DNA of 44,778 bases from Actinacidiphila oryziradicis (lineage in GTDB: Bacteria; Actinomycetota; Actinomycetes; Streptomycetales; Streptomycetaceae): contig NZ_SUMC01000064.1 of the NCBI RefSeq assembly GCF_005047355.1, forward strand, positions 1-44,778, written 5' to 3'. Under the pieces are notes generated by a model that did not search any database, was not told the origin of the DNA, and saw only the letters and a list, made by a program, of their open reading frames with translations. Below, piece after piece: positions 7,370-16,164 of this stretch (the stretch's first letter is position 1; each line of letters begins with the position of its first letter). A program made the position numbers and the translations under genes.

Positions 7370-8968
7370 ATGAACGGTGCCGAGACACTTTTGCAGACCC
7401 TGCTCAACAACGACGTGGACGTATGCTTTGCCAACCCTGGCACGTCAGAAATGCAGTTCGTGGCGGCACTGGACCGTCATCCGGCCATGCGTGGTGTGCT
7501 GTGCCTGTTCGAAGGGGTGGCTACTGGGGCTGCTGACGGCTATGCCCGGATGACCGGCAAACCAGCCACGACACTCCTGCATCTGGGACCGGGCCTGGCC
7601 AACGGCCTGGCGAATCTGCACAACGCCCGCCGAGCACGTACTCCAGTAGTCAACATCGTCGGTGACCACGCTCACACACACAAAGAGCTGGACTCGCCTC
7701 TGGAGTCCGACATCGACGCTGCCGCCCGGATCGTCTCGAGCTGGGTCCGCCGACCCGCCACCCCCGCTGACGTCGGCCCTGACACCGCCGCTGCGGTAGC
7801 CGCAGCCTTGTGCGCCGACGTTCCCGGCGATCCAGATCCTTCACGCACCGGCACCTCTGGCGCGGTATCCACACTCATTGTGCCCGCAGACCTGTCCTGG
7901 TCACCGGGCACCGCGCCCGCGCTACGTCGCACGCAACGAGCCCTGCAAACTGTCTCTCACCACGACATAGACATCACCGCAGCGCTGGTCACCGGGCCCG
8001 AACCCGCAGCACTACTTATCGACGGCACCGGCCTCTCCGAGAGCGGTCTGAAGGCCGCAGCCCGCATCCAGAAGGCCACCGGAACACTCTCCTTCTGCCC
8101 GACATGGCCCGCCCGGCTGCGTCGGGGCGCGGGCGTGCCCCATATCCAGCCACTGGGCTACCGAGCCGAAGCCGTCGGCCGCCAGCTGTCAGGTATCAAG
8201 CACCTCATCCTGGTCGGGGCACGAGAACCAGTGGCCTCGTTTGCCTACCCAGGGCGCTCAGGAATCCTCACTCCACCAGAAACAACCGTGCACCGCCTAG
8301 CCCCGGATTCCGGCTTCGACGTCGCCGACGCCCTGAACAGACTGGCCGACGCCGTCACCCCAGACCTTTTCGCACCGTTGCCTGTACCAGATGCCCCGCC
8401 CCGAATAGTGAACGAAGCCTTGCGCACCAAGAACTGGGCACAAGTGATCGGCGCACTGCTCCCTCAGGAAGCCATCGTGGTCGATGAGTCCATCACCGAA
8501 GGCATGGAAACGCTGGCCCCAGCCACGGCCAACTCGCCCGCACACGACGTACTCGGTCTGGTCGGTCTGGCGATCGGCCAAGGTCTTCCTGTCGCGGTCG
8601 GCGCAGCCATCGCCTGCCCTGAAAGGCCCGTCGTCTGCTTGCAGGCCGACGGCAGCGCCCTCTACACCATCTCCGCGTTGTGGACCCAGGCCCGCGAAGC
8701 ACTGAACGTGACGACCGTCATACTCAACAACCGCTCCTACGCCATTCTGCGTGCCGAGTTGGACCGCGTTGGCGCGGGCCAGATCGGGCCGGCCGCCACA
8801 GCTTTGCTTGACCTGGGCCAACCCGACATCGATTTCACCACAGTGGCTACCGGCCTGGGCGTTCCCGCCACCCGCGCCAGAAGCACAGCCGAGCTCGCCG
8901 AGCTGTTCTCCACCGCACTGGCCACACCCGGCCCGCATCTCATTGAAGCGATACTCCAGCCCACCTGA
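7370..8968 (+). CDS. ThDP-dependent enzyme, acetolactate synthase large-subunit-like
   Basis: The 532-residue protein has the three-domain layout of ThDP decarboxylases and synthases. The N-terminal PYR domain has the catalytic Glu49 in FEGVATGAADGYARM. A central domain follows at about 195-330. The C-terminal PP domain carries the cofactor motif QADGSALYTISALWTQARE and then NNRSYAIL; the usual first Gly of GDG is replaced by Ala. It is of the orphan type annotated as acetolactate synthase large subunit or benzoylformate-decarboxylase-like, with no small subunit beside it. Start ATG 7370 has a GGGAGA site upstream. Its role in branched-chain synthesis is doubtful. Confidence 0.85.
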   Translation: MNGAETLLQTLLNNDVDVCFANPGTSEMQFVAALDRHPAMRGVLCLFEGVATGAADGYARMTGKPATTLLHLGPGLANGLANLHNARRARTPVVNIVGDHAHTHKELDSPLESDIDAAARIVSSWVRRPATPADVGPDTAAAVAAALCADVPGDPDPSRTGTSGAVSTLIVPADLSWSPGTAPALRRTQRALQTVSHHDIDITAALVTGPEPAALLIDGTGLSESGLKAAARIQKATGTLSFCPTWPARLRRGAGVPHIQPLGYRAEAVGRQLSGIKHLILVGAREPVASFAYPGRSGILTPPETTVHRLAPDSGFDVADALNRLADAVTPDLFAPLPVPDAPPRIVNEALRTKNWAQVIGALLPQEAIVVDESITEGMETLAPATANSPAHDVLGLVGLAIGQGLPVAVGAAIACPERPVVCLQADGSALYTISALWTQAREALNVTTVILNNRSYAILRAELDRVGAGQIGPAATALLDLGQPDIDFTTVATGLGVPATRARSTAELAELFSTALATPGPHLIEAILQPT

Positions 8969-9150
8969 CACCGGCCGAAGCACCAAGCCAGAAGCCTCCA
9001 AACGATATGAGGGCCGCCGAACCTCCACCGCCCCAGCCCATCACGGATCCCAAACAGACACTGAACTTGACTCTGGTCCGAAAATAACGTCTGAGCATCA
9101 GCCCGGTAGGTGGGTTGAGGTGGCCTCGATGGGTTCGAAGCGGACGGTAA

Positions 9151-9459
9151 GGCCCCGCCGCCGACAGCACCTATCGCGGTTGCGCCTTCGCCCGCGCCAC
9201 TGCCGAGTCGCACGCGGCGGGCGTGGACACCGCGGCCTCGGACTATCGCAGGTGGCTGCGTGAGACCTTCGCCGGTCTCGCGTCGGAGGCGGGCGCCGCC
9301 GACCCGTCGACGTTGGCGATGCGACTGCACGCCTTGTGGGACGGGGCCGCGCAGTCGCTTCAGATGGACCACGACCCCACGGTGGTGCGCGCCGCGCGTG
9401 ACGTGGCGGCCGCCCTGCTCGACGCGGCGCTGCCGCCCGTCACGCCGAAGGCCCCTTAG
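9151..9459 (+). pseudogene. TetR-family regulator, C-terminal fragment
   Basis: In-frame from just after a stop at 9148, the reading gives STYRGCAFARATAESHAAG and continues into DYRRWLRETFAGLASEAG, ending in a helix with ALWDGAAQSLQM. This is the ligand-binding half of a TetR regulator. The DNA-binding N-terminus is gone, so about half of the roughly 190-residue protein remains. It directly precedes the nitroreductase gene, so it may be the remains of that gene's regulator; this is inference. Confidence 0.65.
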
Positions 9460-9504
9460 CCACCGCGAAACTCTCGTCCCTTGATAACGACCAGGAGTCA
9501 CCCA

Positions 9505-10185
9505 GTGAACAGCAGCAGCCCGGCCCATCAGACCCTCGGGCTCAGTGCCGATGAGGTCCTCACCACCACGCGCGCGGTGCGCAAGCGCCTCGATCTGACC
9601 CGGCCCGTTCCGCGGGAGCTGATCCAGGAAGCCGTGAAGGTCGCCACCCAGGCACCGACCGGCCGCAACCAGCAGCAGTGGGACTTCATCTTCATCGACG
9701 ATCCGGAGACGAAGGCGAAGGCGGCCGACATCTGGCGCGCCGGGCTCATGGCCGGCGCTCCCGACGAGCACAGCTCCGCTCCGATGCCGACCCGGATGAG
9801 CTTCGCCTCGTCGGAGTGGGGACGGATTCGGGGCAGCCTCGGCCACTTGGTCCAGCATCTGCACGAGGTGCCGGTCCTGATGATTCCGGTGGTGCGGGTC
9901 GCGCGCCGCGCGGAGTTCAACTCCACCCGTGGGCAGGCACACAACTGGGGCTCGGTCATTCCCGCGACCTGGAGTTTCATGCTCGCCGCCCGGGAACGCG
10001 GCCTGGGAACCGCGTGGACCGTCGCTCACCTCACCTACGAGCGCGAGATGGCCGACCTGCTCGGCATCCCGTTCAACAACACCGTCCAAGTCGCGCTGAC
10101 CCCCATCGCCTACACGATCGGCACCGACTTCAAGCCCGCCCCGCGGGCCGACGACAGGAATTTCAGCCACTGGAACCACTGGTAG
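9505..10185 (+). CDS. Nitroreductase-family FMN oxidoreductase
   Basis: A 226-residue protein starting at GTG 9505, preceded by CAGGAG at good spacing. The N-terminus shows the family pattern TTRAVRKRLDL, then APTGRNQQQWDFIFI (FMN contacts), AWTVAHLTYEREMADLLGIP and VALTPIAYTIGTDF. It reduces nitro groups, quinones or enones with NAD(P)H in this family; the actual substrate is not evident. It lies 45 bp after a TetR remnant. The C-terminus SHWNHW is intact. Confidence 0.9.
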   Translation: MNSSSPAHQTLGLSADEVLTTTRAVRKRLDLTRPVPRELIQEAVKVATQAPTGRNQQQWDFIFIDDPETKAKAADIWRAGLMAGAPDEHSSAPMPTRMSFASSEWGRIRGSLGHLVQHLHEVPVLMIPVVRVARRAEFNSTRGQAHNWGSVIPATWSFMLAARERGLGTAWTVAHLTYEREMADLLGIPFNNTVQVALTPIAYTIGTDFKPAPRADDRNFSHWNHW

Positions 10186-10287
10186 CCGTCCTCGACGCCC
10201 CGGCCGGCGGAAATCCCCGTAGGGCAGCGGAAACCGCCAAGGCCAGAGATGGTGTGCCGTCCTCGATAACCTCGGCCTTTCCTTGAC

Positions 10288-10600
10288 ATGCTCGAACTCC
10301 GCGTCCGAACCGAGCAGCAGACACCCGAGTGGAAGACCCGCTACGCGGTGCGCTCCGGGGTGGAGGGAACCGTCAACGAGTTCGCCCACGGCCACGGCAT
10401 GCGCCGCTGCCGCTATCGAGGCCAGGACAAGGCTCACGTCCAGCACGTCCTGACCGCCATCGCCGTCAACATCGAGCGCCTCAGCGGACTGCCGCCGACC
10501 AGGGAAGCGCCCCCCACCCCGCCAGCCGACCGCCTTCCAGAACTACCTCGATCAGCAAGAGATCCACCGGCCGAAGTCCTGGCGATCCACCAGCAGTTGA
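10288..10600 (+). pseudogene. IS1182-type transposase, C-terminal fragment
   Basis: The frame reads TPEWKTRYAVRSGVEGTVNEF, then RRCRYRGQDKAHVQHVLTAIAVN, the conserved C-terminal end of IS1182-family transposases. A frameshift near 10515 moves the last part (PTAFQNYLDQQEIHRPKSWR) to another frame, which ends at 10600. The catalytic core is absent. Confidence 0.75.
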
Positions 10601-10834
10601 CCGCAGCGAAGCCAAGATCCCCGACAGCAGCGCCGTCGTACGTCTTCAGGTCGCTTGTCCGCCCTACCGGAGAGACGGCTGCGCCCGGACAGTGGAACCG
10701 TTCGTTCCGGACGAGACCGATGACTCTGTGATGCCTCCGAGCTCGCACGACAGCATGGTATTGAGGGCCGTCCACGGGAACCTTGGAGTGTTGCCATGAG
10801 CACGCGCTCAGACTCTTCGCACTGCCTTGGCTGC

Positions 10835-12005
10835 GGGGCTCGTAAAGTCATCGCCGCAGGTCGGGACGGTAGAGCGTTCTCGGCTGGGACCATGTCGGCG
10901 TGATCATCTCGATGCTGTACAAGGTGGCCCGCAGGCTGCTGTCCGTCCCCGGGGTGCTGCTGCGCCGCGACACCGATAAGGAAGCCGAGTTGCTCGTCCT
11001 CCGCCATGAGAATGCGGTGCTGCGCCGACAGCTCGCCCGCCCGGTCCGTTACGAGCCAGCGGACCGGTTCTGGTTGGCTGCACTCTCCAGCCTGATACCC
11101 CATCGCCGCTGGCACGAGGTCTTCGCGGTTACTCCCGGGACCCTGTTGGCCTGGCATCGCAGGTTCATCGCGGCGAAGTGGGACTACAGCGCCCGGCGCG
11201 CCCGCACCGGACGGCCGCCGACCAAGGCAGCGCTCAAGAAGCTGATCCTGCAGCTCGCTCGAGAGAACGCACAGTGGGGGCACCGGCGGATCCAAGGCGA
11301 GCTGGCCCGACTCGGACACCCCATCGCCGCATCCACGGTATGGAAGATCCTCCACGCGGCGGGCATCGACCCGGCCCCACGCCGCGCCGGCCCGACCTGG
11401 CGGGAGTTCCTCACGAACCAGGCCCAGGGCATCATCGCCGTCGACTTCTTGCATATCGACACTGTCCTCGGCAGACGCCTATACGCGCTGGCGTTCCTCG
11501 AACACGGCACCCGGCGCCTACACGGCATCACCGCCCACCCCACCCGCGAGTGGGCAGTGCAACAGGCGCGGAACCTGACCGCCGACCTCTGCACGCGCAT
11601 GGAACCCCTGCGCTTCCTCCTACGTGACCGCGACGGCAAGTACGGCCAGTCCTTCGACGCCGTCTTCGAGGCCGAGGAGATGGAGATCCTCAAGAGTGCA
11701 CCGCGAGCTCCTCGGATGAACGCCCACTGTGAGCGGGTGATCGGCAGCATCCGGCGCGAGGCCCTCGACCATGTCCTCATCATGAACGAGGCCCACGCCC
11801 GGCACGTCCTGGCCGCCTACGAGCGGCACTACAACGAGCACCGCCCCCACCGAGCACGCAACCAACTACCTCCGGGCGCCGACCAGCAGCCCATCACCGT
11901 GCACGACCTCGAAGTCCGCAGACTCCTGCGCACCCGCATCCTCGGCGGCGCCATTAACGAGTACCGCTATGCGGCTTGACCTGCAGCGACGACTTTCCGA
12001 GCCCC
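10835..12005. mobile_element. Insertion sequence with rve-type transposase
   Basis: The element is 1171 bp with 28-bp imperfect inverted repeats, 25 of 28 matching, at 10835-10862 and 11978-12005. The right repeat overlaps the transposase stop codon. On its right it abuts an ISAs1-type transposase fragment. No matching flanking duplication was found. Confidence 0.8.
10900..11979 (+). CDS. Integrase-core (rve) transposase, IS3/IS481-like
   Basis: The 359-residue protein has an N-terminal helical DNA-binding half (LLAWHRRFIAAKWDYSA, then HRRIQGELARLG). An rve catalytic domain follows, with Asp in IIAVDFLHIDT, Asp in FLLRDRDGKYG, and Glu in MNAHCERVIGSIRRE. The C-terminal HYNEHRPHRAR motif is present. 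The gene looks complete and fills its IS. The start is uncertain because two candidate codons lie close together (GTG at 10900 and ATG at 10912); the longer form is given. Confidence 0.85.
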   Translation: MIISMLYKVARRLLSVPGVLLRRDTDKEAELLVLRHENAVLRRQLARPVRYEPADRFWLAALSSLIPHRRWHEVFAVTPGTLLAWHRRFIAAKWDYSARRARTGRPPTKAALKKLILQLARENAQWGHRRIQGELARLGHPIAASTVWKILHAAGIDPAPRRAGPTWREFLTNQAQGIIAVDFLHIDTVLGRRLYALAFLEHGTRRLHGITAHPTREWAVQQARNLTADLCTRMEPLRFLLRDRDGKYGQSFDAVFEAEEMEILKSAPRAPRMNAHCERVIGSIRREALDHVLIMNEAHARHVLAAYERHYNEHRPHRARNQLPPGADQQPITVHDLEVRRLLRTRILGGAINEYRYAA

Positions 12006-12240
12006 ACAGGCGCGTTCGCGGCCCACTGCCCCACAGCCGCGTACGAGCGGGCACCGGACAGGACCGCGCAGCAGGCCGTGAGCAGCACCGGCACCAGCGA
12101 ATGCCGTCGGCCTCACCGATCTCGCGGGTCAGCCAGCACCGCCAGCCGACTCGCGACCGAGAGCAGGGCGCGCTGCCCGGCGGTGAGCGACTTGACCAGA
12201 CAGATCGTAACAGACTGGCGCCACATCGAAGCTCCGGATT
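12006..12240 (-). pseudogene. ISAs1-type transposase, N-terminal fragment
   Basis: Reading leftwards: ALLSVASRLAVLADPRDR, an in-frame TGA, then GRRHSLVPVLLTACCAVLSG and ARSYAAVGQWAANAP. This is the DUF4372-like N-terminus of ISAs1 transposases. The stop replaces what is usually Arg or Gly, and the frame ends at the border of the rve-type IS at 12005. The rest of the gene was not found to the left of that IS. Confidence 0.7.
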
Positions 12241-12287
12241 TACAGGGCGACTTGGGAAAGTCACCCCGAACAACCGGAGCTTCGATG
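12224..12287. repeat. 14-bp perfect inverted repeat
   Basis: CATCGAAGCTCCGG at 12224-12237 is repeated inverted at 12274-12287 around a 36-base spacer. It lies at the start of the ISAs1-type fragment and may be an IS end or a regulatory hairpin. Confidence 0.5.
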
Positions 12288-12424
12288 CGTTCGACACGGC
12301 CCACAAGCCACGGTCACAGCAGCCCGGCCTGCACACTCACATGATCAGCAGGACTTTGAACCAGCCCTGCACACAAGACGGAAACCAGGTGTGACCGTGT
12401 CGGCGGCGCGAGACGTGAGACGTG

Positions 12425-12916
12425 TCAGCGGGAGGTGCGGGCAGGCAGCAACTGCACGCAGTCCTGGCGCAGTGGAGTCAGCATTGCTTCGGTGAGGTCT
12501 TCGAGCTGTTCGGCCTGCTGGGGATCCAGGTGCCCGAAGACATGCCGGCGTACTTCCTCGGCGTATCCCGGCTCGGTGCGGCTCACCACCTGTGCGCCCA
12601 TCTCGGTCAGACGCGCCAACGTCCGGCGGGCGTCATCAGGGTCGCTGCTGCGGGTGATCCACTGCCGCTTCTCCAGCCTGGCCACGATGCGCGACAGGTG
12701 TGAGGGGGTGACGCTGGCCGTGGCGGCCAGCCGGCTCATATGGACCTCGCGGTCCTCACTCACCGACAGCCAGCGCAGGACTTGGTACTCCGCGTGACTG
12801 ACCCCGGCTGCGCGTTCAAGGTAGGCGTCCAGCTCGGCCGGTAGCCACATCATCACCCCGACCAGCAGGGACCAGGTGCGGTCCTGCTGGGGCGAGAGGT
12901 GCTGGGCGTCTGTCAC
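12425..12916 (-). CDS. MarR-family transcriptional regulator
   Basis: The 163-residue protein has the winged helix-turn-helix at about residues 40-110: EYQVLRWLSV, MSRLAATASVTPSHLSRIVARLEKRQWI, and a wing with SSDPDDARRTLARLT. There is no conserved Cys of the OhrR type, so sensing is probably by ligand. It is divergent from a quinone-oxidoreductase-like gene, with an inverted-repeat site between them, and is the likely regulator of that gene and of itself. The ATG at 12916 is a reasonable start. Confidence 0.9.
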   Translation of the reverse strand: MTDAQHLSPQQDRTWSLLVGVMMWLPAELDAYLERAAGVSHAEYQVLRWLSVSEDREVHMSRLAATASVTPSHLSRIVARLEKRQWITRSSDPDDARRTLARLTEMGAQVVSRTEPGYAEEVRRHVFGHLDPQQAEQLEDLTEAMLTPLRQDCVQLLPARTSR

Positions 12917-12934
12917 GGCGCCATCCTACCGTTG

Positions 12935-12980
12935 CTTGCCACGGAAATCATCTGCGCGTACAGTTACTTTCCGCGGCAAG
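12935..12980. promoter_or_regulatory. Probable MarR operator between divergent genes
   Basis: CTTGCCACGGAAA (12935-12947) and TTTCCGCGGCAAG (12968-12980) are inverted copies with one mismatch, separated by 20 bases. They lie in the 97-bp gap between the MarR gene and the oxidoreductase. Assignment to MarR is inference from position. Confidence 0.65.
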
Positions 12981-13013
12981 AAATGCCGCGATTGTCGACT
13001 CCGGGAGACTCCC

Positions 13014-13916
13014 ATGCAGGCTGCGCGCTATCACCGGTACGGCGACCCCGACGTCCTGGTCGTTGAGGACGCCCCGGAACCCCACGCCGGGGCGGGCTCG
13101 GTACGCATCAAGGTCCAGGCCACGAGCGTGAACCCCGTCGACTTCCTGCTGCGCGCCGGCCACGTGCAGGACATCCTCCCCCTCGAGTTGCCCGCGGTGC
13201 CTGGTCGTGACGGGGTCGGAGTCGTGGACGAAGTGGGGCCGGGTGTCGAGGGCACGCGCGTGGGCGACCTCGTCTTCGGCCTGGGCGGAGTCAGCGACAC
13301 CACCGCGCAGTTCGCAGTGCTGAGCGCGTGGAGCGCCGTCCCCTCCGAATGGTCGACCGAGCAGGCCGCCGCGGCCGGACTCGCCTCGGCCACCGCGGCA
13401 GCCGTCATCGCCGCCCTCGGTGACCTCGACGGGCGGACCCTGCTGATCGAGGGAGCCTCCGGCGCGGTGGGCAGCGCCGTCGCCGCCTTCGCACTGGCCG
13501 CAGGGGCGACGGTGATCGGTACCGCCCGCCAGGCCAACCACGCCCACCTCACCGACCTGGGGGTCCAGGCGACCACATACGGCCCGGGGCTGGACGAACG
13601 GGTCGCAGCTCTGGCCCCGGCCGGCATCGACGCGGCCGTTCACGCCGCACCGTCAGCCTCGCTGCCGGACCTCGTGGACATCGTCGGCGACCTCACCCGC
13701 GTCGTCACGGTCATCGACACCGAGGGCGCGGCACGGCTGGGGCTGCGCAAGATCGATGCCCGCAACGACTCCACCCTCCTGCAGCAGGCCGCCGACCTCG
13801 GCCGTCGGGGGCTGTACACCCCCCGCGTCGAGCACGTCCTGCCGCTGGCCTCCATCGCCGAAGCTCACACGCTCGCCCAGAACCACAGCGGCAAGGTCGT
13901 CATCACCCTGCCCTGA
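13014..13916 (+). CDS. NADP-dependent zeta-crystallin-type quinone oxidoreductase
   Basis: A 300-residue MDR-superfamily enzyme without the catalytic zinc ligands. The N-terminal GroES-like domain has ATSVNPVDFLLRAG and PAVPGRDGVGVVDEVG. The Rossmann half has LLIEGASGAVGSAVAAFALAAG, and the C-terminus has HSGKVVIT. These features are typical of quinone reductase and enone reductase homologues. It is divergently paired with a MarR gene, a common arrangement for quinone or aldehyde stress genes. Start ATG 13014 has GGGAGAC in front. No terminator was noted. Confidence 0.9.
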   Translation: MQAARYHRYGDPDVLVVEDAPEPHAGAGSVRIKVQATSVNPVDFLLRAGHVQDILPLELPAVPGRDGVGVVDEVGPGVEGTRVGDLVFGLGGVSDTTAQFAVLSAWSAVPSEWSTEQAAAAGLASATAAAVIAALGDLDGRTLLIEGASGAVGSAVAAFALAAGATVIGTARQANHAHLTDLGVQATTYGPGLDERVAALAPAGIDAAVHAAPSASLPDLVDIVGDLTRVVTVIDTEGAARLGLRKIDARNDSTLLQQAADLGRRGLYTPRVEHVLPLASIAEAHTLAQNHSGKVVITLP

Positions 13917-13999
13917 GCGCCGCGGCGAACCGTACGGCGCCCGACCATCCGCAACACCGAGGCGGCCTGCCGCGCGCACTTCCCGCTCACCCCGACCGG

Positions 14000-14230
14000 G
14001 TCGACGACCACGCTGGGCGCGGTGCGGCGGCGAGCGCCGCCACCCCCTCCGGTTGCGTCGCCGCTGTGACGCCGCCCTCCGGCACGGGCACGATCACCTC
14101 GCTCAACGGCAATGCCAACAGCGGCTCGAACACCTGGAAGGTGAGCGTCGACGGCTCGTCCTTCGCCGCCGCCTCGCGCGGCCAGTCCGTGAGCGTCGGA
14201 TCCACGATCGCCGTGCGCTGGGGCGCCTGA
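14000..14230 (+). pseudogene. C-terminal fragment of a secreted protein, DUF4430-like
   Basis: The frame reads PPSGTGTITSLNGNANSG, then NTWKVSVDGSSFAAASRG and VGSTIAVRWGA, then stop. The W-x-V-x-V-D-G ... V-G-S-x-I-x-V-x-W pattern resembles the transcobalamin-like DUF4430 fold at the C-terminus of secreted proteins. There is no start and no signal peptide; only the tail is left. The next fragment is a B12-binding protein relic, which fits a lost cobalamin-scavenging locus. Family placement is tentative. Confidence 0.4.
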
Positions 14231-14384
14231 CCCGGGTGCCGCGCCGGGTCCCGTCCCGCTCCTCGGGCGGGGCCCGGCGTCGCCCGCGCGGGTGCCGACG
14301 TCCTCGGCGGGTGAACCCGGCGCGACGGTGGCGGCCGGTGCGGGCGGTCCTGGGAACCTTCCGAGCGGCTTCTACAGTCGCCGT

Positions 14385-14575
14385 ATGCGTATCGTCTCCC
14401 TGCTTGGCGCCGCGACCGACATCGTGGCCGAACTGGGTCTGTCCGCCCACCTCGTGGGCCGGACCCACGAGTGCGACTGGCCGCCGCGCAAGGTGGCATC
14501 CGTGCCCGTGGTGACCGGCGCGGAACTCAACCAGTCCTGGCCACCGGCAAACTCACCCTCGAAGACGTCGCGTAG
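14385..14575 (+). pseudogene. BtuF-like cobalamin-binding protein, N-terminal fragment
   Basis: From an ATG at 14385 the reading MRIVSLLGAATDIVAELG continues LVGRTHECDWPP and VPVVTGAELN, the start of periplasmic B12-binding proteins of the BtuF type. A frameshift follows at about 14535. The other frame then continues GKLTLEDVA to a stop at 14575. About 60 of roughly 280 residues survive. Confidence 0.7.
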
Positions 14576-15006
14576 GTGGTGCAGATGCCACGCGGAGGCT
14601 GTGCACGCTCAAGGACCCGAGGCTGCCGCGATCGAGCTGCGCAAGGCCAGGCTCGCCGTCTGCTCGGCCGCCGCCGGGTTCGCCGGCCGGGCTTGCCTGG
14701 ATCCTGGGGATGTCACCCAGGCCCTATATGGCTGCGCTCAGGCGGTACATCCGGGTACGTTCGGGCTGCGGCCCGCCAGCCGTTCATCGTGGGGACCAGA
14801 CCGCCCAGCTCCCGCCAGTTCGGCGTCGTCCGCGAAGCCGCGCAGCACGGGCAGCCGTCCGAAGCTCTCGCCGTGGTCGGTCTCCCAGCACCCCAGCAAC
14901 TGCCCCGGCGCATCGGCCGTGTACGACTCAGCGGGCCGTGCACCTCAGGCACCGCGGAGCAGCGTACATGCATCGCCCATGCGGCATTCCGCTTCGCCCC
15001 CGTCGC
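14576..15006. other. Gene-free region, possible degraded coding scraps
   Basis: No intact gene or domain is visible. One minus-strand frame around 14760-14945 reads ADAPGQLLGCWETDHG then FGRLPVLRGFADDAELAG, which has protein-like composition but no recognisable family, start or ribosome site. It may be a further decayed gene. Confidence 0.3.
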
Positions 15007-15999
15007 TCACACCGGGACGGGTTCGGTCCGGGTGGGCTCCGGTGGGCGGTGGGTGCGGCGGTAGGCCAGCGGGGACAGGCCGAGGCGGGCGTAGAAGTGC
15101 TTGCGCAGCACGGTGGGATCAGTGAACCCGGTGGCCGTGGCGATGCGTGTGACGGTCAGGTCGCTGGATTCCAGGAGGCGGCGGGCGTGGTCCAGGCGGC
15201 TTTGGAGGAGCCATTGCAGGGGGCTGGTGCCGACTTCGGCGCGGAAGCGCCGGGTGAAGGTGCGTTCGCTCATGTGCGCGTGGCGGGCCAGGTCCTGGAG
15301 GGTGAGGGGTTCGCCAAGCCGGTCCAGTGCCCACTTCCGGGTGGGTGAGGTGGAGTAGTCGGGGTCCTCGGGCACCGCATGCTCGATGAACTGCGCCTGG
15401 CCGCCTTCGCGCCAGGGAGCGGCCACGCAGCGTCGTGCCGCCGCGTTGGCCACGTGCGCGCCGTGGTCGCGGCGGACCAGGTGGAGGAGCAGGTCGATGC
15501 CGGCCGCGCCGCCGGCACCGGTCAGGACGCGTCCGTTGTCGACGAACAGCACGTCGGGATCGACCTCGACCTCGGGGAACAGCCGGGCGAAGGCGTCGCA
15601 CAGGGCCCAGTGGGTGGTGGCGCGCCGTCCGTCGAGCAGGCCGGCGGCGGCGAGCAGGAACGCCGAGGTGCACAGGCTGACCACGCGGGTGCCGGGCCTG
15701 ATCCGGGCGAAGGCCGCGGCCAGTTGGGCGGGCAGTTCACCGGTGGCCACGAGGTGGGCGTCGGGCTCCTGAGTGGCGATCACCACGGTGTCGGCCTGCT
15801 CCAGGAGCGACTCGTCATCGTCGACGACGATCCGGAAACCCTCGTTGGTGCGCACGGGCCGGCCGCCGAGGGAGCAGGTCGTCACCGTGTACAGCCGTTC
15901 CCCGGCCGGGTCGAGGGCCTCGTTGAGGACCCGGGCCGTCATGCCGAGGTCCATCGGCATGACCTGGTCCAGGGCTAGTACCGCCACGCGATGCGTCAT
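15007..15999 (-). CDS. GlxA-type AraC-family transcriptional regulator
   Basis: The 330-residue protein has an N-terminal DJ-1/PfpI-like domain (about 3-170, with VVSLCTSAFLLAAAGLLDG and RRATTHWALCDAFA). A C-terminal AraC double helix-turn-helix follows (about 230-320, with LTLQDLARHAHMSERTFTRRF and ATGFTDPTVLRKHF). The ATG at 15999 was chosen over a long upstream open frame because homology starts at MTHRVAVLALDQVMP. A decayed oxidoreductase is divergent from it, and a paralogous pair lies at 37.6-38.8 kb. It probably controls such an oxidoreductase. The C-terminal Pro/Glu/Thr tail is ordinary. Confidence 0.9.
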   Translation of the reverse strand: MTHRVAVLALDQVMPMDLGMTARVLNEALDPAGERLYTVTTCSLGGRPVRTNEGFRIVVDDDESLLEQADTVVIATQEPDAHLVATGELPAQLAAAFARIRPGTRVVSLCTSAFLLAAAGLLDGRRATTHWALCDAFARLFPEVEVDPDVLFVDNGRVLTGAGGAAGIDLLLHLVRRDHGAHVANAAARRCVAAPWREGGQAQFIEHAVPEDPDYSTSPTRKWALDRLGEPLTLQDLARHAHMSERTFTRRFRAEVGTSPLQWLLQSRLDHARRLLESSDLTVTRIATATGFTDPTVLRKHFYARLGLSPLAYRRTHRPPEPTRTEPVPV

Positions 16000-16164
16000 G
16001 GCTGGAATGGTACGACAGTTGACTACCCGGCCGCTCTCCGGCCTCTTCGCTCCGCAACGAGTCTTGATCGCGGCTGAGTTGACGATCCCGGCCGAGGTGA
16101 CCGAGCGACCCGCGAGGCGGGCGGGAGCGAGGAGAACACGAGCGGCATGAGGGACCTGGGCGAC

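Noticed and set aside
8737..10446. 569-residue open frame on the minus strand
   Set aside because: It lies opposite the ThDP enzyme and nitroreductase genes, has no family pattern and arises from GC bias.
10797..10900. Short ATG frame at 10797 with a ribosome-like site
   Set aside because: It encodes only about 35 residues, runs across the IS left end and has no family.
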